Assembly (NCBI GenBank): GCA_027021385.1
Contig: JALUUL010000079.1
Coordinates: forward strand, 69,738-133,737
DNA: 64,000 nt
Direction of reading: 5' to 3'
Origin: Planctomycetota bacterium
Lineage (GTDB): Bacteria > Planctomycetota > UBA1135 > GCA-002748355
The notes below the pieces were generated by a model. The model saw only the letters and a program-made list of their open reading frames with translations, made no database searches and had not been told where the DNA came from. A program made the position numbers and the translations under genes. This document shows, piece after piece, positions 53,736 through 61,351 of this stretch. Position 1 is the first letter of the stretch; the number at the start of each line of letters is the position of its first letter.

Positions 53736-54707
53736 TCAGCCCTTCGCGAAGGAGCGGATCTTTTCGAGGGCGGCCCGGATCTCGGAGAGCCGTTTTCGAT
53801 CGCCCCCTCCGACTTCCGCGGTGAGCCACCCGCGGTAGCCGACGGTCTCCAGGGCGGGAACGACCTCCTTCCAGCCGCAATCCCCCTCCAGGATCCCGAC
53901 TCGAAACCCCTTGGCCCGGCTGTAGCCCTTGACGTCGACCTTCAGGATCCTTTCGCCGAGAGCGTGGATCCAATGGGTGGGCCACCCGAATTTCACCATG
54001 TTGCCGATGTCCAGATAGGCCCCGATCCAGGGGCTGTCGAACTCGTCGAGGTATCGGGCGAACTCCAGGGGACTTTGGAGGAATCCGTTCCAGACGTTTT
54101 CGATCGCGATCGCGATCCCGTGTTCGGCGGCGAAGGGAAGGACTTTCGCGATTTCCCTCTGGGAACGGTCCCAGACCTGGTCGTAGCGGACCGTCCTCGT
54201 GACGCGCCCGGGGACGAGGAGGACTGTCGTGGCCCCGTATGCCTCCGCGTCCAGGATCGCGGTCTTGAGGGCGGCCGCCCCCTTGGCCCGGACCTCCGGG
54301 GAAGGATCCGAGAGGCAGTGACGCCAGTGCACGGAATCGACGACTCCATGGACGGGGAGTCCGGTCTTTTTCGTTGCTTCTTCGACCTCGGCGGCGTTCA
54401 GGGTGTTGGGGGCGTCCATCTCGACCCCGTCGAAGCCGAGGGAACGCAGAAGAGAGAATCGTCCCTCGAGGGAGAGGTTCTCCTGGACCATCCCGAGCTT
54501 GCACGCGAGGCGGAAGCCTCTGGTCCTGTCCTCGCGCGCCCGCGGGATCCGCGGCGGAGCGGACCTGGTTCCGGCGGCGGCGCATCCCACCGCAAAGGCC
54601 ATTCCGCCGAGCGCGAGGAAATCCCTCCGAGCAAGTCCTTCGCGGGGTGCATGGGAACCGGTCCCGGGTTTCGAGGATGCGGGAGAGGAGGATCCGGATC
54701 CGTTCAT
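53736..54707 (-). CDS. Tat-exported sugar phosphate isomerase/epimerase-like TIM barrel
   Basis: A 323-residue protein of the xylose-isomerase-like/AP-endonuclease-2 TIM-barrel family. The N-terminus has a twin-arginine signal (LARRDFLALGGMAFAVGCAA). Barrel landmarks include LGFDGVEMDAP, EHGIAIAIENVW, WIGAYLDIGNM, RILKVDVKGYSR and GWLTAEVGGGD, with the Glu/Asp/His metal-ligand pattern. Together with the divergent Tat-exported dehydrogenase gene 71 bases away it probably processes an unusual sugar or polyol in the periplasm. ATG 54707 is favoured since the Tat motif lies about 30 residues in. Confidence 0.83.
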   Translation of the reverse strand: MNGSGSSSPASSKPGTGSHAPREGLARRDFLALGGMAFAVGCAAAGTRSAPPRIPRAREDRTRGFRLACKLGMVQENLSLEGRFSLLRSLGFDGVEMDAPNTLNAAEVEEATKKTGLPVHGVVDSVHWRHCLSDPSPEVRAKGAAALKTAILDAEAYGATTVLLVPGRVTRTVRYDQVWDRSQREIAKVLPFAAEHGIAIAIENVWNGFLQSPLEFARYLDEFDSPWIGAYLDIGNMVKFGWPTHWIHALGERILKVDVKGYSRAKGFRVGILEGDCGWKEVVPALETVGYRGWLTAEVGGGDRKRLSEIRAALEKIRSFAKG

Positions 54708-54778
54708 GTCTTTGTCTCTTCGAGGAGGAGATGAGGTATCATCCCGCCTTTCCTCGACTTGATGCAAGGAGTCCTTCG

Positions 54779-56113
54779 ATGAGCGTTTCCGGCACTTCCA
54801 GAACGAAACGGAAATCCCGCCGCAGGTTCTTGAAAAGGAGCGCGGGGACGCTCGCCGGGGCCGCGGTCGGAGGATGCGCCGTTTCCCGTGGGGAGGAACG
54901 GGAAAAAGAAACCCAGAGCGCTCCTCCGGCTTCCTTGCACGTCGAAGGACGGGAGAAGATCCGGGTCGGACTGATCGGTTGCGGGAGCCGGGGGACGGGG
55001 GCTGCCGTGCAGGCGCTCCGGGCCGACGGAGCCGCTGAACTCGTAGCGATGGCCGATACTTTTCCGGACAGGATCCAGAGGTCCCTGGCCTCCATCGAAC
55101 GAACGAACGTCAAGGACCGGGTCAGGGTCCCTCCCGAGCACCGATTCCTGGATTTCGACGGATACAAAAAGCTTCTTCCGTTTGTCGATGTCGTACTCCT
55201 GGCCTCTCCTCCTCACTTCCGTCCGGAGCATCTCGCCGCTGCGGTGGATGCGGGGAAGCATGTGTTCTGCGAGAAGCCCGTGGCTGTTGACGGACCCGGC
55301 GTACGTTCCGTCATGGCGACCTGCGCGAAGGCGAAGAAGGCCGGGCTGTCGATCGTTTCCGGACTCTGCTGGCGCTACCACGCCGGGATGCGGGCGACCT
55401 TCGAGAAGATCCATGAAGGGTATGTCGGGGACATCGTCACGATCCAGGCGACCTACCACGCGAACGGTCTATGGAAGCACGACCGGCAGCCCTCCTGGAG
55501 CGACATGGAGTGGCAGGTCCGCAACTGGATCTATTTCACGTGGCTTGCGGGCGACATCATCGCAGAGCAGCACATACACAGTCTCGACAAGATCGCTTGG
55601 GCGCTGGGGGACAAGTATCCGAAGGCGGCCTATGGACAGGGTGGACGGACCGTGAGGACGGGAAGGGAGTACGGGAACGTCTTCGATCATTTCTCCGTCG
55701 TCTACGAATACGAGGACGGGTTGCGGGCTTTCTCCTCATGTCGCCAATGGGATGGTTGTCGTACGGACGTGTCGGACCATGTATACGGGACCAAGGGCGT
55801 CTGCCACATCTTCAAGCATCAGATCGTGGGGGAGCGTCCCTGGAGGTTCAAAGGACGCTCGAAGAACATGTACCAGGTCGAGCATGACGAGCTGTTCCGG
55901 AGCATCCGGGAAGGAAAGCCGATCAACAACGGCGATTACATGGCCAAGAGCACCTTGATGGCGATCATGGGAAGGATGTCCGCCTATACCGGCAAGGCCG
56001 TGACCTGGGAGCAGGCCCTGCATTCGAAGACGAGGCTGGGCCCCGAGACCTATGAATGGGGTCCGATCGAGATCCCCGAAGTCGCCGTCCCCGGAGTGAC
56101 GAGGATCGCCTGA
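54779..56113 (+). CDS. Tat-exported Gfo/Idh/MocA family oxidoreductase
   Basis: A 444-residue dehydrogenase with a twin-arginine signal (RKSRRRFLKRSAGTLAG). Its nucleotide fold is VGLIGCGSRGTGAAVQALR and the EKP motif is HVFCEKPVAVDGPG. The C-terminal domain has AEQHIHSLDKIAWALGD and DNGDYMAKS-like NNGDYMAKSTLMAIMG. Relatives with folded, cofactor-loaded export are common in Planctomycetota and Bacteroidetes; several oxidise or deglycosylate sugars. An AAGGAG site precedes ATG 54779. It is divergent from the TIM-barrel gene. Confidence 0.9.
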   Translation: MSVSGTSRTKRKSRRRFLKRSAGTLAGAAVGGCAVSRGEEREKETQSAPPASLHVEGREKIRVGLIGCGSRGTGAAVQALRADGAAELVAMADTFPDRIQRSLASIERTNVKDRVRVPPEHRFLDFDGYKKLLPFVDVVLLASPPHFRPEHLAAAVDAGKHVFCEKPVAVDGPGVRSVMATCAKAKKAGLSIVSGLCWRYHAGMRATFEKIHEGYVGDIVTIQATYHANGLWKHDRQPSWSDMEWQVRNWIYFTWLAGDIIAEQHIHSLDKIAWALGDKYPKAAYGQGGRTVRTGREYGNVFDHFSVVYEYEDGLRAFSSCRQWDGCRTDVSDHVYGTKGVCHIFKHQIVGERPWRFKGRSKNMYQVEHDELFRSIREGKPINNGDYMAKSTLMAIMGRMSAYTGKAVTWEQALHSKTRLGPETYEWGPIEIPEVAVPGVTRIA

Positions 56114-56190
56114 GGTGATCCTCCCCGGACGCCCCTCGGCCGCGGGGTTCGGACCGTATTCGACGCGCCGGCCCCGGTGGGAGGGCCCTT

Positions 56191-57240
56191 TCAGGAATAA
56201 TGACCCCAGACTCCCAATCCCAGGACTACGAGGATCGCCAGGATCGAGAAGGCGAGTAGAAGAGGACGCTTGCGGATGTCACGCTCTTCGGAGCGGTCGA
56301 GGAAGGGCCAGAGCACGAGGACCATGACGGCGAGTCCTTGAAGCAGCAGGGCGAACCACTTCGGGCTGACGATCTTCAAAAACTGATAGGACGGTAGGAA
56401 ATACCATTCCGGCTTGATGTGTTTGGGGGTATTGAAGGGGTCCGCGGGCTCTTCGCGTACTTCCGGCCAGAAGATGATCAGGAGCGTCAGGACGAAAAGA
56501 ACGATCGCGAAGACGAGAAGCTCCTTCGCGACGTGATTCGGAAAGAAGGGGTACTTGGGCTCGCCGGGGCGGATCGTCGGAGGACCGCCCTGCCCCGTTC
56601 TCCGGACGAAATAGATATGGATCCCGAACAACCCGAGAAAGGCAAGGGGCAGGATCACCACATGCAGGGCGAAGAACCGATGGAGGGTCGGTTCGCCCAC
56701 GTTGGTTCCGCCTCTCACGAGTTGGACGCATTGTTCCCCGATCAGGGGGATGTCACGCAGGGTTTCGGTTCCGACGGTCGAGCCCCAATAGGAGAGCTGT
56801 GTCCAGGGGAGAAGGTATCCGGAGAAGGCGAGGAAGAGGGTCAGCAGGAGGAGGATCATTCCCGTGACCCAGTGGAGTTCCCTGGGGTTCTTGTACTCCG
56901 CGAAAAAGAACACCCTGAGGGCATGGAGCATGACGGCTATGATCATCGTCGTCGCGCCGAAGCTGTGCAGGCCGCGGATGAACCAGCCGAAGGGGACTTC
57001 CAGGGTGATGCGCTCCACGGAATGGAACGCGCCTGCGGAGGTCGGCACGTAATGGACGAGGAGCAGGATCCCCGTCAGGAGCTGGGAAAGGAAGAAGAGG
57101 ATCGCGAGTCCTCCCAGGCAGAATGGGAGGCCCGTGGCGCGGGCGGGAATGCCGTAACCGGTCAGGGTCCGCTTGATGAGGTCGCCCAGGCCGATCCTCT
57201 CCTCGAGCCAGGAGGCGGTTTTCGGAAAGAGTCCGGACAT
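56191..57240 (-). CDS. Cytochrome b of a bc/b6f-type complex
   Basis: A 349-residue integral membrane quinol-oxidising subunit. The N-terminal four-helix part holds the two b-heme ligand pairs: His residues of RGLHSFGATT and AVMLHALRV, 13 residues apart, and of FFALHVVIL and FGIHIYF, 14 residues apart, the latter spacing being of the b6 type. The C-terminal three-helix part carries the Qo motif PEWY (IKPEWYFLPSYQFLK), fused as in cytochrome b rather than split as in b6f. It is the last gene of a minus-strand operon and overlaps the Rieske stop by one base. Confidence 0.95.
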   Translation of the reverse strand: MSGLFPKTASWLEERIGLGDLIKRTLTGYGIPARATGLPFCLGGLAILFFLSQLLTGILLLVHYVPTSAGAFHSVERITLEVPFGWFIRGLHSFGATTMIIAVMLHALRVFFFAEYKNPRELHWVTGMILLLLTLFLAFSGYLLPWTQLSYWGSTVGTETLRDIPLIGEQCVQLVRGGTNVGEPTLHRFFALHVVILPLAFLGLFGIHIYFVRRTGQGGPPTIRPGEPKYPFFPNHVAKELLVFAIVLFVLTLLIIFWPEVREEPADPFNTPKHIKPEWYFLPSYQFLKIVSPKWFALLLQGLAVMVLVLWPFLDRSEERDIRKRPLLLAFSILAILVVLGLGVWGHYS

Positions 57241-57662
57241 CAGGTCTTCTCCCCGAGCTGGATCATTCCCTCCTTGACCCCGACCGGCACCTTCGGGAGG
57301 GGTTTTGGGGCGGGTCCTCCCAGGACGGTTCCGTCGAGGGCGAAGGTCGCGTCATGGCACGGACATTCGATCCTTTCCGCGTCCTCGTTCCATTTCACGA
57401 GGCAGCCCAGGTGGGTGCAGACGGCCGTCAGGGCATGGAGTTCTCCTTCGCGGTCCCGGATGATCAGCGTGGGTTTCCCCTTATGGACGACCTGGACCCC
57501 CTGGCCCGGTTTCAAACGCTCGGCGGGGATCTCCACTTCCTCCTCACCGAGCCCCTCGGGGATCGGCGCCAGGTAGTTCGCGGTGATGTAACCGCCCGAG
57601 GCCAGGGCCGCGAGCCCGCATGCCTGGACGCTGGATACGAGAATGGTTCGGCGGTCGACCAT
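57240..57662 (-). CDS. Rieske iron-sulfur protein
   Basis: A 140-residue Rieske subunit. An N-terminal membrane anchor (VSSVQACGLAALASGGYITA) is followed by the [2Fe-2S] domain with CTHLGC and CPCHDATF, providing two Cys and two His ligands. The second box has DATF where mitochondrial and many bacterial proteins have GSxY; loss of that Ser and Tyr usually lowers the midpoint potential, compatible with a low-potential quinone such as menaquinone. It precedes cytochrome b in the operon. Confidence 0.95.
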   Translation of the reverse strand: MVDRRTILVSSVQACGLAALASGGYITANYLAPIPEGLGEEEVEIPAERLKPGQGVQVVHKGKPTLIIRDREGELHALTAVCTHLGCLVKWNEDAERIECPCHDATFALDGTVLGGPAPKPLPKVPVGVKEGMIQLGEKT

Positions 57663-57689
57663 GGTTCGTTTCGTTTTGGCCTCCGGGGA

Positions 57690-58517
57690 TCAAGTGGTTC
57701 CGATCGGCGGTCCCTTGTGGAATACCAAGAACCCGAAGAAGGTGCCTAGGACGAGGAAGCCCATGAGACTCAGGATGAAGGGTACTTCTCTCGCCTTCTG
57801 AACCCTTCTCAGGTTCTCCCGCTCTTCAAGCTTCGTGAAGGTCTTGAGGAGTTGATCGGCGTTCGTGCCGATCTCCTGGATCTTTCCGATCTGGAAAGAA
57901 TGGAAGGTTGCGATGACCCCGGCCTGATCCAGGTGGAGTTCCTTCCTTTTGGCGAGGAATGCGGCCTTTGCCACTGGAAGATGTTCGAGATCCTCGAGTT
58001 TGGACTCCATCCGCTTCTGGAGTGTGTTCGCTTTCTCCAGGGCCTTCAGGGCTTTTTGCGGTGCCTTGAAGTCATGGCACTTCGTGCAGTTCTTCTCGGT
58101 GATGATCTTTTCCGGTTCGGGCTTGGAGATTCCATGATGGCCGTGACAGGAGATGCAGTTGGGGAGGCCATGCGAACCGTGCGGACTCCCCAGGTGTTTC
58201 TCCTTGATCTCTCCGTGACACTTTCCGCAAAAGTAGGGCACATCGTGCATCCTCGGGATGCCGACGTATCCGGTTCCCGGGCTCTTGGGATAGCGATCGC
58301 TCTCTTTGTCCCCTCCGTGACAGTCGACGCACCCGATCTTCTGCTCGAAGTGGGTCGAACCCCGCCAATCGGAGACGGCGCGTTTCAACGCACCGGAGAG
58401 CCGGGAATGGCATTCGAGGCAAGAGTCCTTCCCCCCGGGATTCTGGGCGTGGCTGTTCCCCCCGAGGAATCCGAACGCCGCGAGGAATCCGAGTGCGAGA
58501 CGGGGAATCCCCTTCAC
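57690..58517 (-). CDS. Pentaheme cytochrome c with C-terminal membrane helix
   Basis: A 275-residue multiheme protein with five CxxCH sites: CLECH, CVDCH, CGKCH, CISCH and CTKCH, all in the first 150 residues. A signal peptide (LALGFLAAFGFLGGNSHA) starts it and a C-terminal membrane helix (FILSLMGFLVLGTFFGFLVF, near 245-264) anchors it to the periplasmic face. Between lies an extended helical segment without hemes. It starts at GTG 58517, overlapping the redoxin stop (GTGA). It probably replaces cytochrome c1/f as electron acceptor from the Rieske protein. Confidence 0.88.
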   Translation of the reverse strand: MKGIPRLALGFLAAFGFLGGNSHAQNPGGKDSCLECHSRLSGALKRAVSDWRGSTHFEQKIGCVDCHGGDKESDRYPKSPGTGYVGIPRMHDVPYFCGKCHGEIKEKHLGSPHGSHGLPNCISCHGHHGISKPEPEKIITEKNCTKCHDFKAPQKALKALEKANTLQKRMESKLEDLEHLPVAKAAFLAKRKELHLDQAGVIATFHSFQIGKIQEIGTNADQLLKTFTKLEERENLRRVQKAREVPFILSLMGFLVLGTFFGFLVFHKGPPIGTT

Positions 58518-59521
58518 TTGAGGGCTCCCTGAAGATCCTGGAGAGCCTTCCTGTAGGCGGCGGCGGCGGCCTTGAAGTCCTTCTTCATTTCGAAGGCCAG
58601 GCCGCGGAGAAGAGCGATCTCCGGCTTTCTTCCGTCCATCCCCTCCAGTTTCTTCAAGCACTCTTCAGGACGGCCCTCTTCGATCGCGAATCTGGCTTCG
58701 AGGAGGTGGAGAGTCGGCGTGCCGGGGGCCAGCTCCCGGACGCGGCGGAGCCAGGGTTCCGCTTGTTTCGTCCGTTTCTGGATCAGGAGCACCTTCGTCA
58801 GCATTGCGGCGGCCTCTACGGAATCCGTGTCTTTCGTGATCACCTTCTCGAGAGAGGAGCGGGCCTGGGTATACATCCCGGCTGCGATCAATTGACGGAC
58901 CATCCGCAGGGTCCGTGCGAGCTTGAGAGCGTTGTGATCGCTCTTGCCGGAACCACTCTTGGTCGTTGCTGCGTAGAAGGCTTTCTCATCGATGAGCCCG
59001 GCGGCGAGTTTCGCGGCGGCCGTGACCTTCAAGGGGAGGAGAGGTCCGAAACCCTTGTCGATATGGACGATCTTCCGGTTCTTGTCGATGACATAGACCG
59101 TCGGGAAAGCGACGACCCTGTATCGCGCGAAGTTCTTCCGCTCCGGGTCCACCGTGATGGAGAACGAGAGCCCCGACTGTTCGAGTACCCGGGTGAGAGT
59201 TCCGAGGTCCCTTTTTCCGGAAGTGATCAGGAGAATCGCAGCTTTCCCTCCAAGCTCCTTCTCGGTCGAGAGGTCCTTGATGATCGCTCTGAGACCGCGT
59301 TCCGAATACATGATGTGCTCGGAGTGGAAGATCAGGATGACGGCCATGTTCTCCCACTGATCCCAGGACAGGGATTTGCCGTTGGCGTCCTTCGCGGTGA
59401 AGGGCGGGGCGATCTGCCCTTTCTCGAGGGATTGGCCGGGACAGGGGGCGACCGCCGGTCCTACCAGGATCGTGATCGTGAAAAGGAAGGTCCGAAGATG
59501 CTCGATCTTGAGGGTGCCCAT
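58514..59521 (-). CDS. Redoxin-fold protein lacking CxxC, fused to TPR repeats
   Basis: A 335-residue exported protein. After a signal peptide, residues 35-165 form a TlpA/AhpC-like redoxin fold (GQIAPPFTAKDANGKSLSW, a cis-Pro loop VAFPTVYVIDKNRKIV), but the usual CxxC is gone: the strand reads VILIFHSEHIMYSERGL. It therefore cannot do thiol exchange in the normal way. Residues 195-335 are TPR-like helices (MYTQARSSLEKVITKDTDS, ALLRGLAFEMKKDFKAAAAAY). Its place among cytochrome genes suggests a scaffold or heme-maturation helper; this is inference. Confidence 0.78.
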   Translation of the reverse strand: MGTLKIEHLRTFLFTITILVGPAVAPCPGQSLEKGQIAPPFTAKDANGKSLSWDQWENMAVILIFHSEHIMYSERGLRAIIKDLSTEKELGGKAAILLITSGKRDLGTLTRVLEQSGLSFSITVDPERKNFARYRVVAFPTVYVIDKNRKIVHIDKGFGPLLPLKVTAAAKLAAGLIDEKAFYAATTKSGSGKSDHNALKLARTLRMVRQLIAAGMYTQARSSLEKVITKDTDSVEAAAMLTKVLLIQKRTKQAEPWLRRVRELAPGTPTLHLLEARFAIEEGRPEECLKKLEGMDGRKPEIALLRGLAFEMKKDFKAAAAAYRKALQDLQGALK

Positions 59522-59547
59522 CGCTCGATCCTCTTATTCGGAACTGG

Positions 59548-61002
59548 CTACTTCTCTTTCCCTTTCCGGGAAGGATTGTTCTCTACGGCCTGAAGGTAGT
59601 TGTAGCTCTTTGGCGTGTGGCAGCCGGGGGCGCAGCTTCCCCCGGTCGGAAGCTTCTTGAAATTGATCGGGATCTCCCATCCCCCGAAGGGAACGCTTTT
59701 GGCGATGTGCTTCGGGAGATCGCTGGCGTGGGTGTTATGGCAGGCCCTGCAGGTCCGTCCCTTCGTCTTCTTGTTGACGTGGACGAAGTGGAGGTTACGG
59801 GTGCCGTTCCGGAAGTTCGTCAGGGTCTCGGTCCTGGGTTTGAGGAAGACCTGGGAGTCGTGGCAACTGAAGCAGAGGTTGTAGGTCTTCATGTCGAAGG
59901 GGGCATAGAATTTCTGAGGGTATTCCTTACGGAGGATCCTGAAATTCTTGGATCCGTGGGGGTTGTGGCAGCTCGAGCAATCTCCCTCGCGGATCGGCCC
60001 ATGCAGGAACTTGGATTCGCGGATCTTCTGTCCGATCGCGGCCACGACGGTCTTGTCGGGACGGACCGTCGGCTGGTCATGGCAGCTCAGACAAAGGTCG
60101 ATGACGGGTTTGTCCAGGAGCTTGGGGAATTTCGAGGCGTGGGTGTTGTGGCAGTTCTTGCATCCCTCGTTCGTCGTCAGCGCCTCGTGGAAGACCGTGG
60201 CCCCTTCGATCTCCTCTCTCTTCTCCTTGTGACAATCCAGGCAGAGAGCCTGCCTCTCGTTCTTCAGCTGGAAGGGGTGGTCGCTTGCGTGGGGGTCATG
60301 ACATTTCGAACAGTCCTCGCTGACGGGGCGGTGCCAGTATTTTGCCCCTTTCAACTGCTGTTCCATGTCCGTGTGGCAGGAGAGACAGTTCGCGGAGCCT
60401 TTCTTGTTCAGAAGCTTCGGATACCAGGAAGTGTGGGGGTCGTGGCAGAGGGTGCAGGCCCCGGCGGCCACCGGGCCGTGGACGAATTTCTTCCCCATCC
60501 CCTTTCCCTGTTCATGGCACTGAGCGCAGAGCTCCCTCGTCGTCTTCGTTTTCAGAAGGGCTTCGTTTTCCGAATGGTGCGGGTTGTGGCAGGCAGTGCA
60601 CATTCCATCCCGAATGGGCTTGTGCACGGTGTCATGGAGTTCCATTTCATGACAGGTCGTGCAGAGCTTCATCGGGTTCTCGATGTTCCGGAAATCGTGC
60701 TTGGTTTCTTCGACTTGCTTGTGGCAGATCCGGCATTTCCCGACCGCAACGGGTCCATGAACGTAGGTCCCTTTGGCCATTCCGGGGTGGCATTCCGTCG
60801 TCGAGCAACTCTGTCCTTTCTTCAGGGTGGTGGGAGCACGTCCTTGAGTCCCCTGGGGAAGGAGAGGCAGGAGGTGATCCGAAAACCCGAAGGCCGGGAT
60901 TCCGCTTTCGACGGCGGGGGAATCCATAGCTCCGAAGGGAAGGGACAGGAAAGGAAGGAGCGCCAACCCGAGGAAAGAGGATTTCCGCGGCATCGCCTTC
61001 AT
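59548..61002 (-). CDS. Multiheme cytochrome c with 13 CxxCH plus two non-canonical heme sites
   Basis: A 484-residue secreted cytochrome. I count 13 CxxCH sites (CRICH, CTTCH, CTACH, CAQCH, CTLCH, CLSCH, CSKCH, CLDCH, CKNCH, CLSCH, CSSCH, CFSCH, CRACH), one CX4CH (CSTTECH) at the start and one CX3CH (CAPGCH) near the end, so up to 15 hemes. The spacing matches the doubled-CXXCH family: pairs of sites separated by HGP or H-x-P histidines that may serve as distal ligands (KGTYVHGPV, GKKFVHGPVAAG). The ATG at 61002 has GAGGT upstream and gives a signal peptide. It may form an electron wire in the periplasm or outside. Confidence 0.9.
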   Translation of the reverse strand: MKAMPRKSSFLGLALLPFLSLPFGAMDSPAVESGIPAFGFSDHLLPLLPQGTQGRAPTTLKKGQSCSTTECHPGMAKGTYVHGPVAVGKCRICHKQVEETKHDFRNIENPMKLCTTCHEMELHDTVHKPIRDGMCTACHNPHHSENEALLKTKTTRELCAQCHEQGKGMGKKFVHGPVAAGACTLCHDPHTSWYPKLLNKKGSANCLSCHTDMEQQLKGAKYWHRPVSEDCSKCHDPHASDHPFQLKNERQALCLDCHKEKREEIEGATVFHEALTTNEGCKNCHNTHASKFPKLLDKPVIDLCLSCHDQPTVRPDKTVVAAIGQKIRESKFLHGPIREGDCSSCHNPHGSKNFRILRKEYPQKFYAPFDMKTYNLCFSCHDSQVFLKPRTETLTNFRNGTRNLHFVHVNKKTKGRTCRACHNTHASDLPKHIAKSVPFGGWEIPINFKKLPTGGSCAPGCHTPKSYNYLQAVENNPSRKGKEK

Positions 61003-61351
61003 GTGTACCTCACGGTGAAAGAGGGTCCTTCGGCCTGCTCGAAAGGGTCGTCCTGCATTCCGGGGCTCGGTGCCGGTAGGCAGATTCCCACGATCCGGAC
61101 CGAGGATCTTCAAGGGGAGGAGGCCGAGGTTCAAGAGCGTCCTCCATCCTGCGACGATCCGCCCATCGGCGGGCCTTCACCCTGCGGTCACGCGCTCTTC
61201 GGGGAGCCATGAGCCGCGCGGAGGGCGGTTCGAACCCCCTGCGCCTGAGGGCCGACCTTCCGCCTGTGCTTCTTTCTCACAGGTTCCGGAACGTCAAGAG
61301 ACTCCGTCTCCCCGGGATTCCGGTCGAGACGGAGAGAAGCGAAGGATGGAT
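61003..61351. other. Intergenic region between 12-heme and 15-heme cytochrome genes
   Basis: About 350 bases without a convincing gene; one Arg-rich 66-codon frame (61010-61210, minus) has no protein-like features. It contains the hairpin at 61302-61334 and a smaller one, CCTGTG/CACAGG at 61263-61283 with a 9-base loop. It is a likely place for transcript end or a secondary promoter within the cytochrome cluster. Confidence 0.5.
61302..61334 (-). terminator. Hairpin downstream of the 12-heme cytochrome gene, terminator-like
   Basis: CTCCGTCTC (61302-61310) and GAGACGGAG (61326-61334) form a perfect 9-bp stem with a 15-base loop, 17 bases past the gene's stop. On the minus strand TCTCTT follows, a weak T-tract, so it may be a leaky terminator reducing expression of the downstream genes. 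Confidence 0.4.

Noticed and set aside
61190..61250. Possible tRNA, even selC, suggested by a GGTTCGAACC core
   Set aside because: The flanking bases do not pair as a T-stem, no anticodon arm with TCA is present, and no acceptor stem can be closed on either strand.
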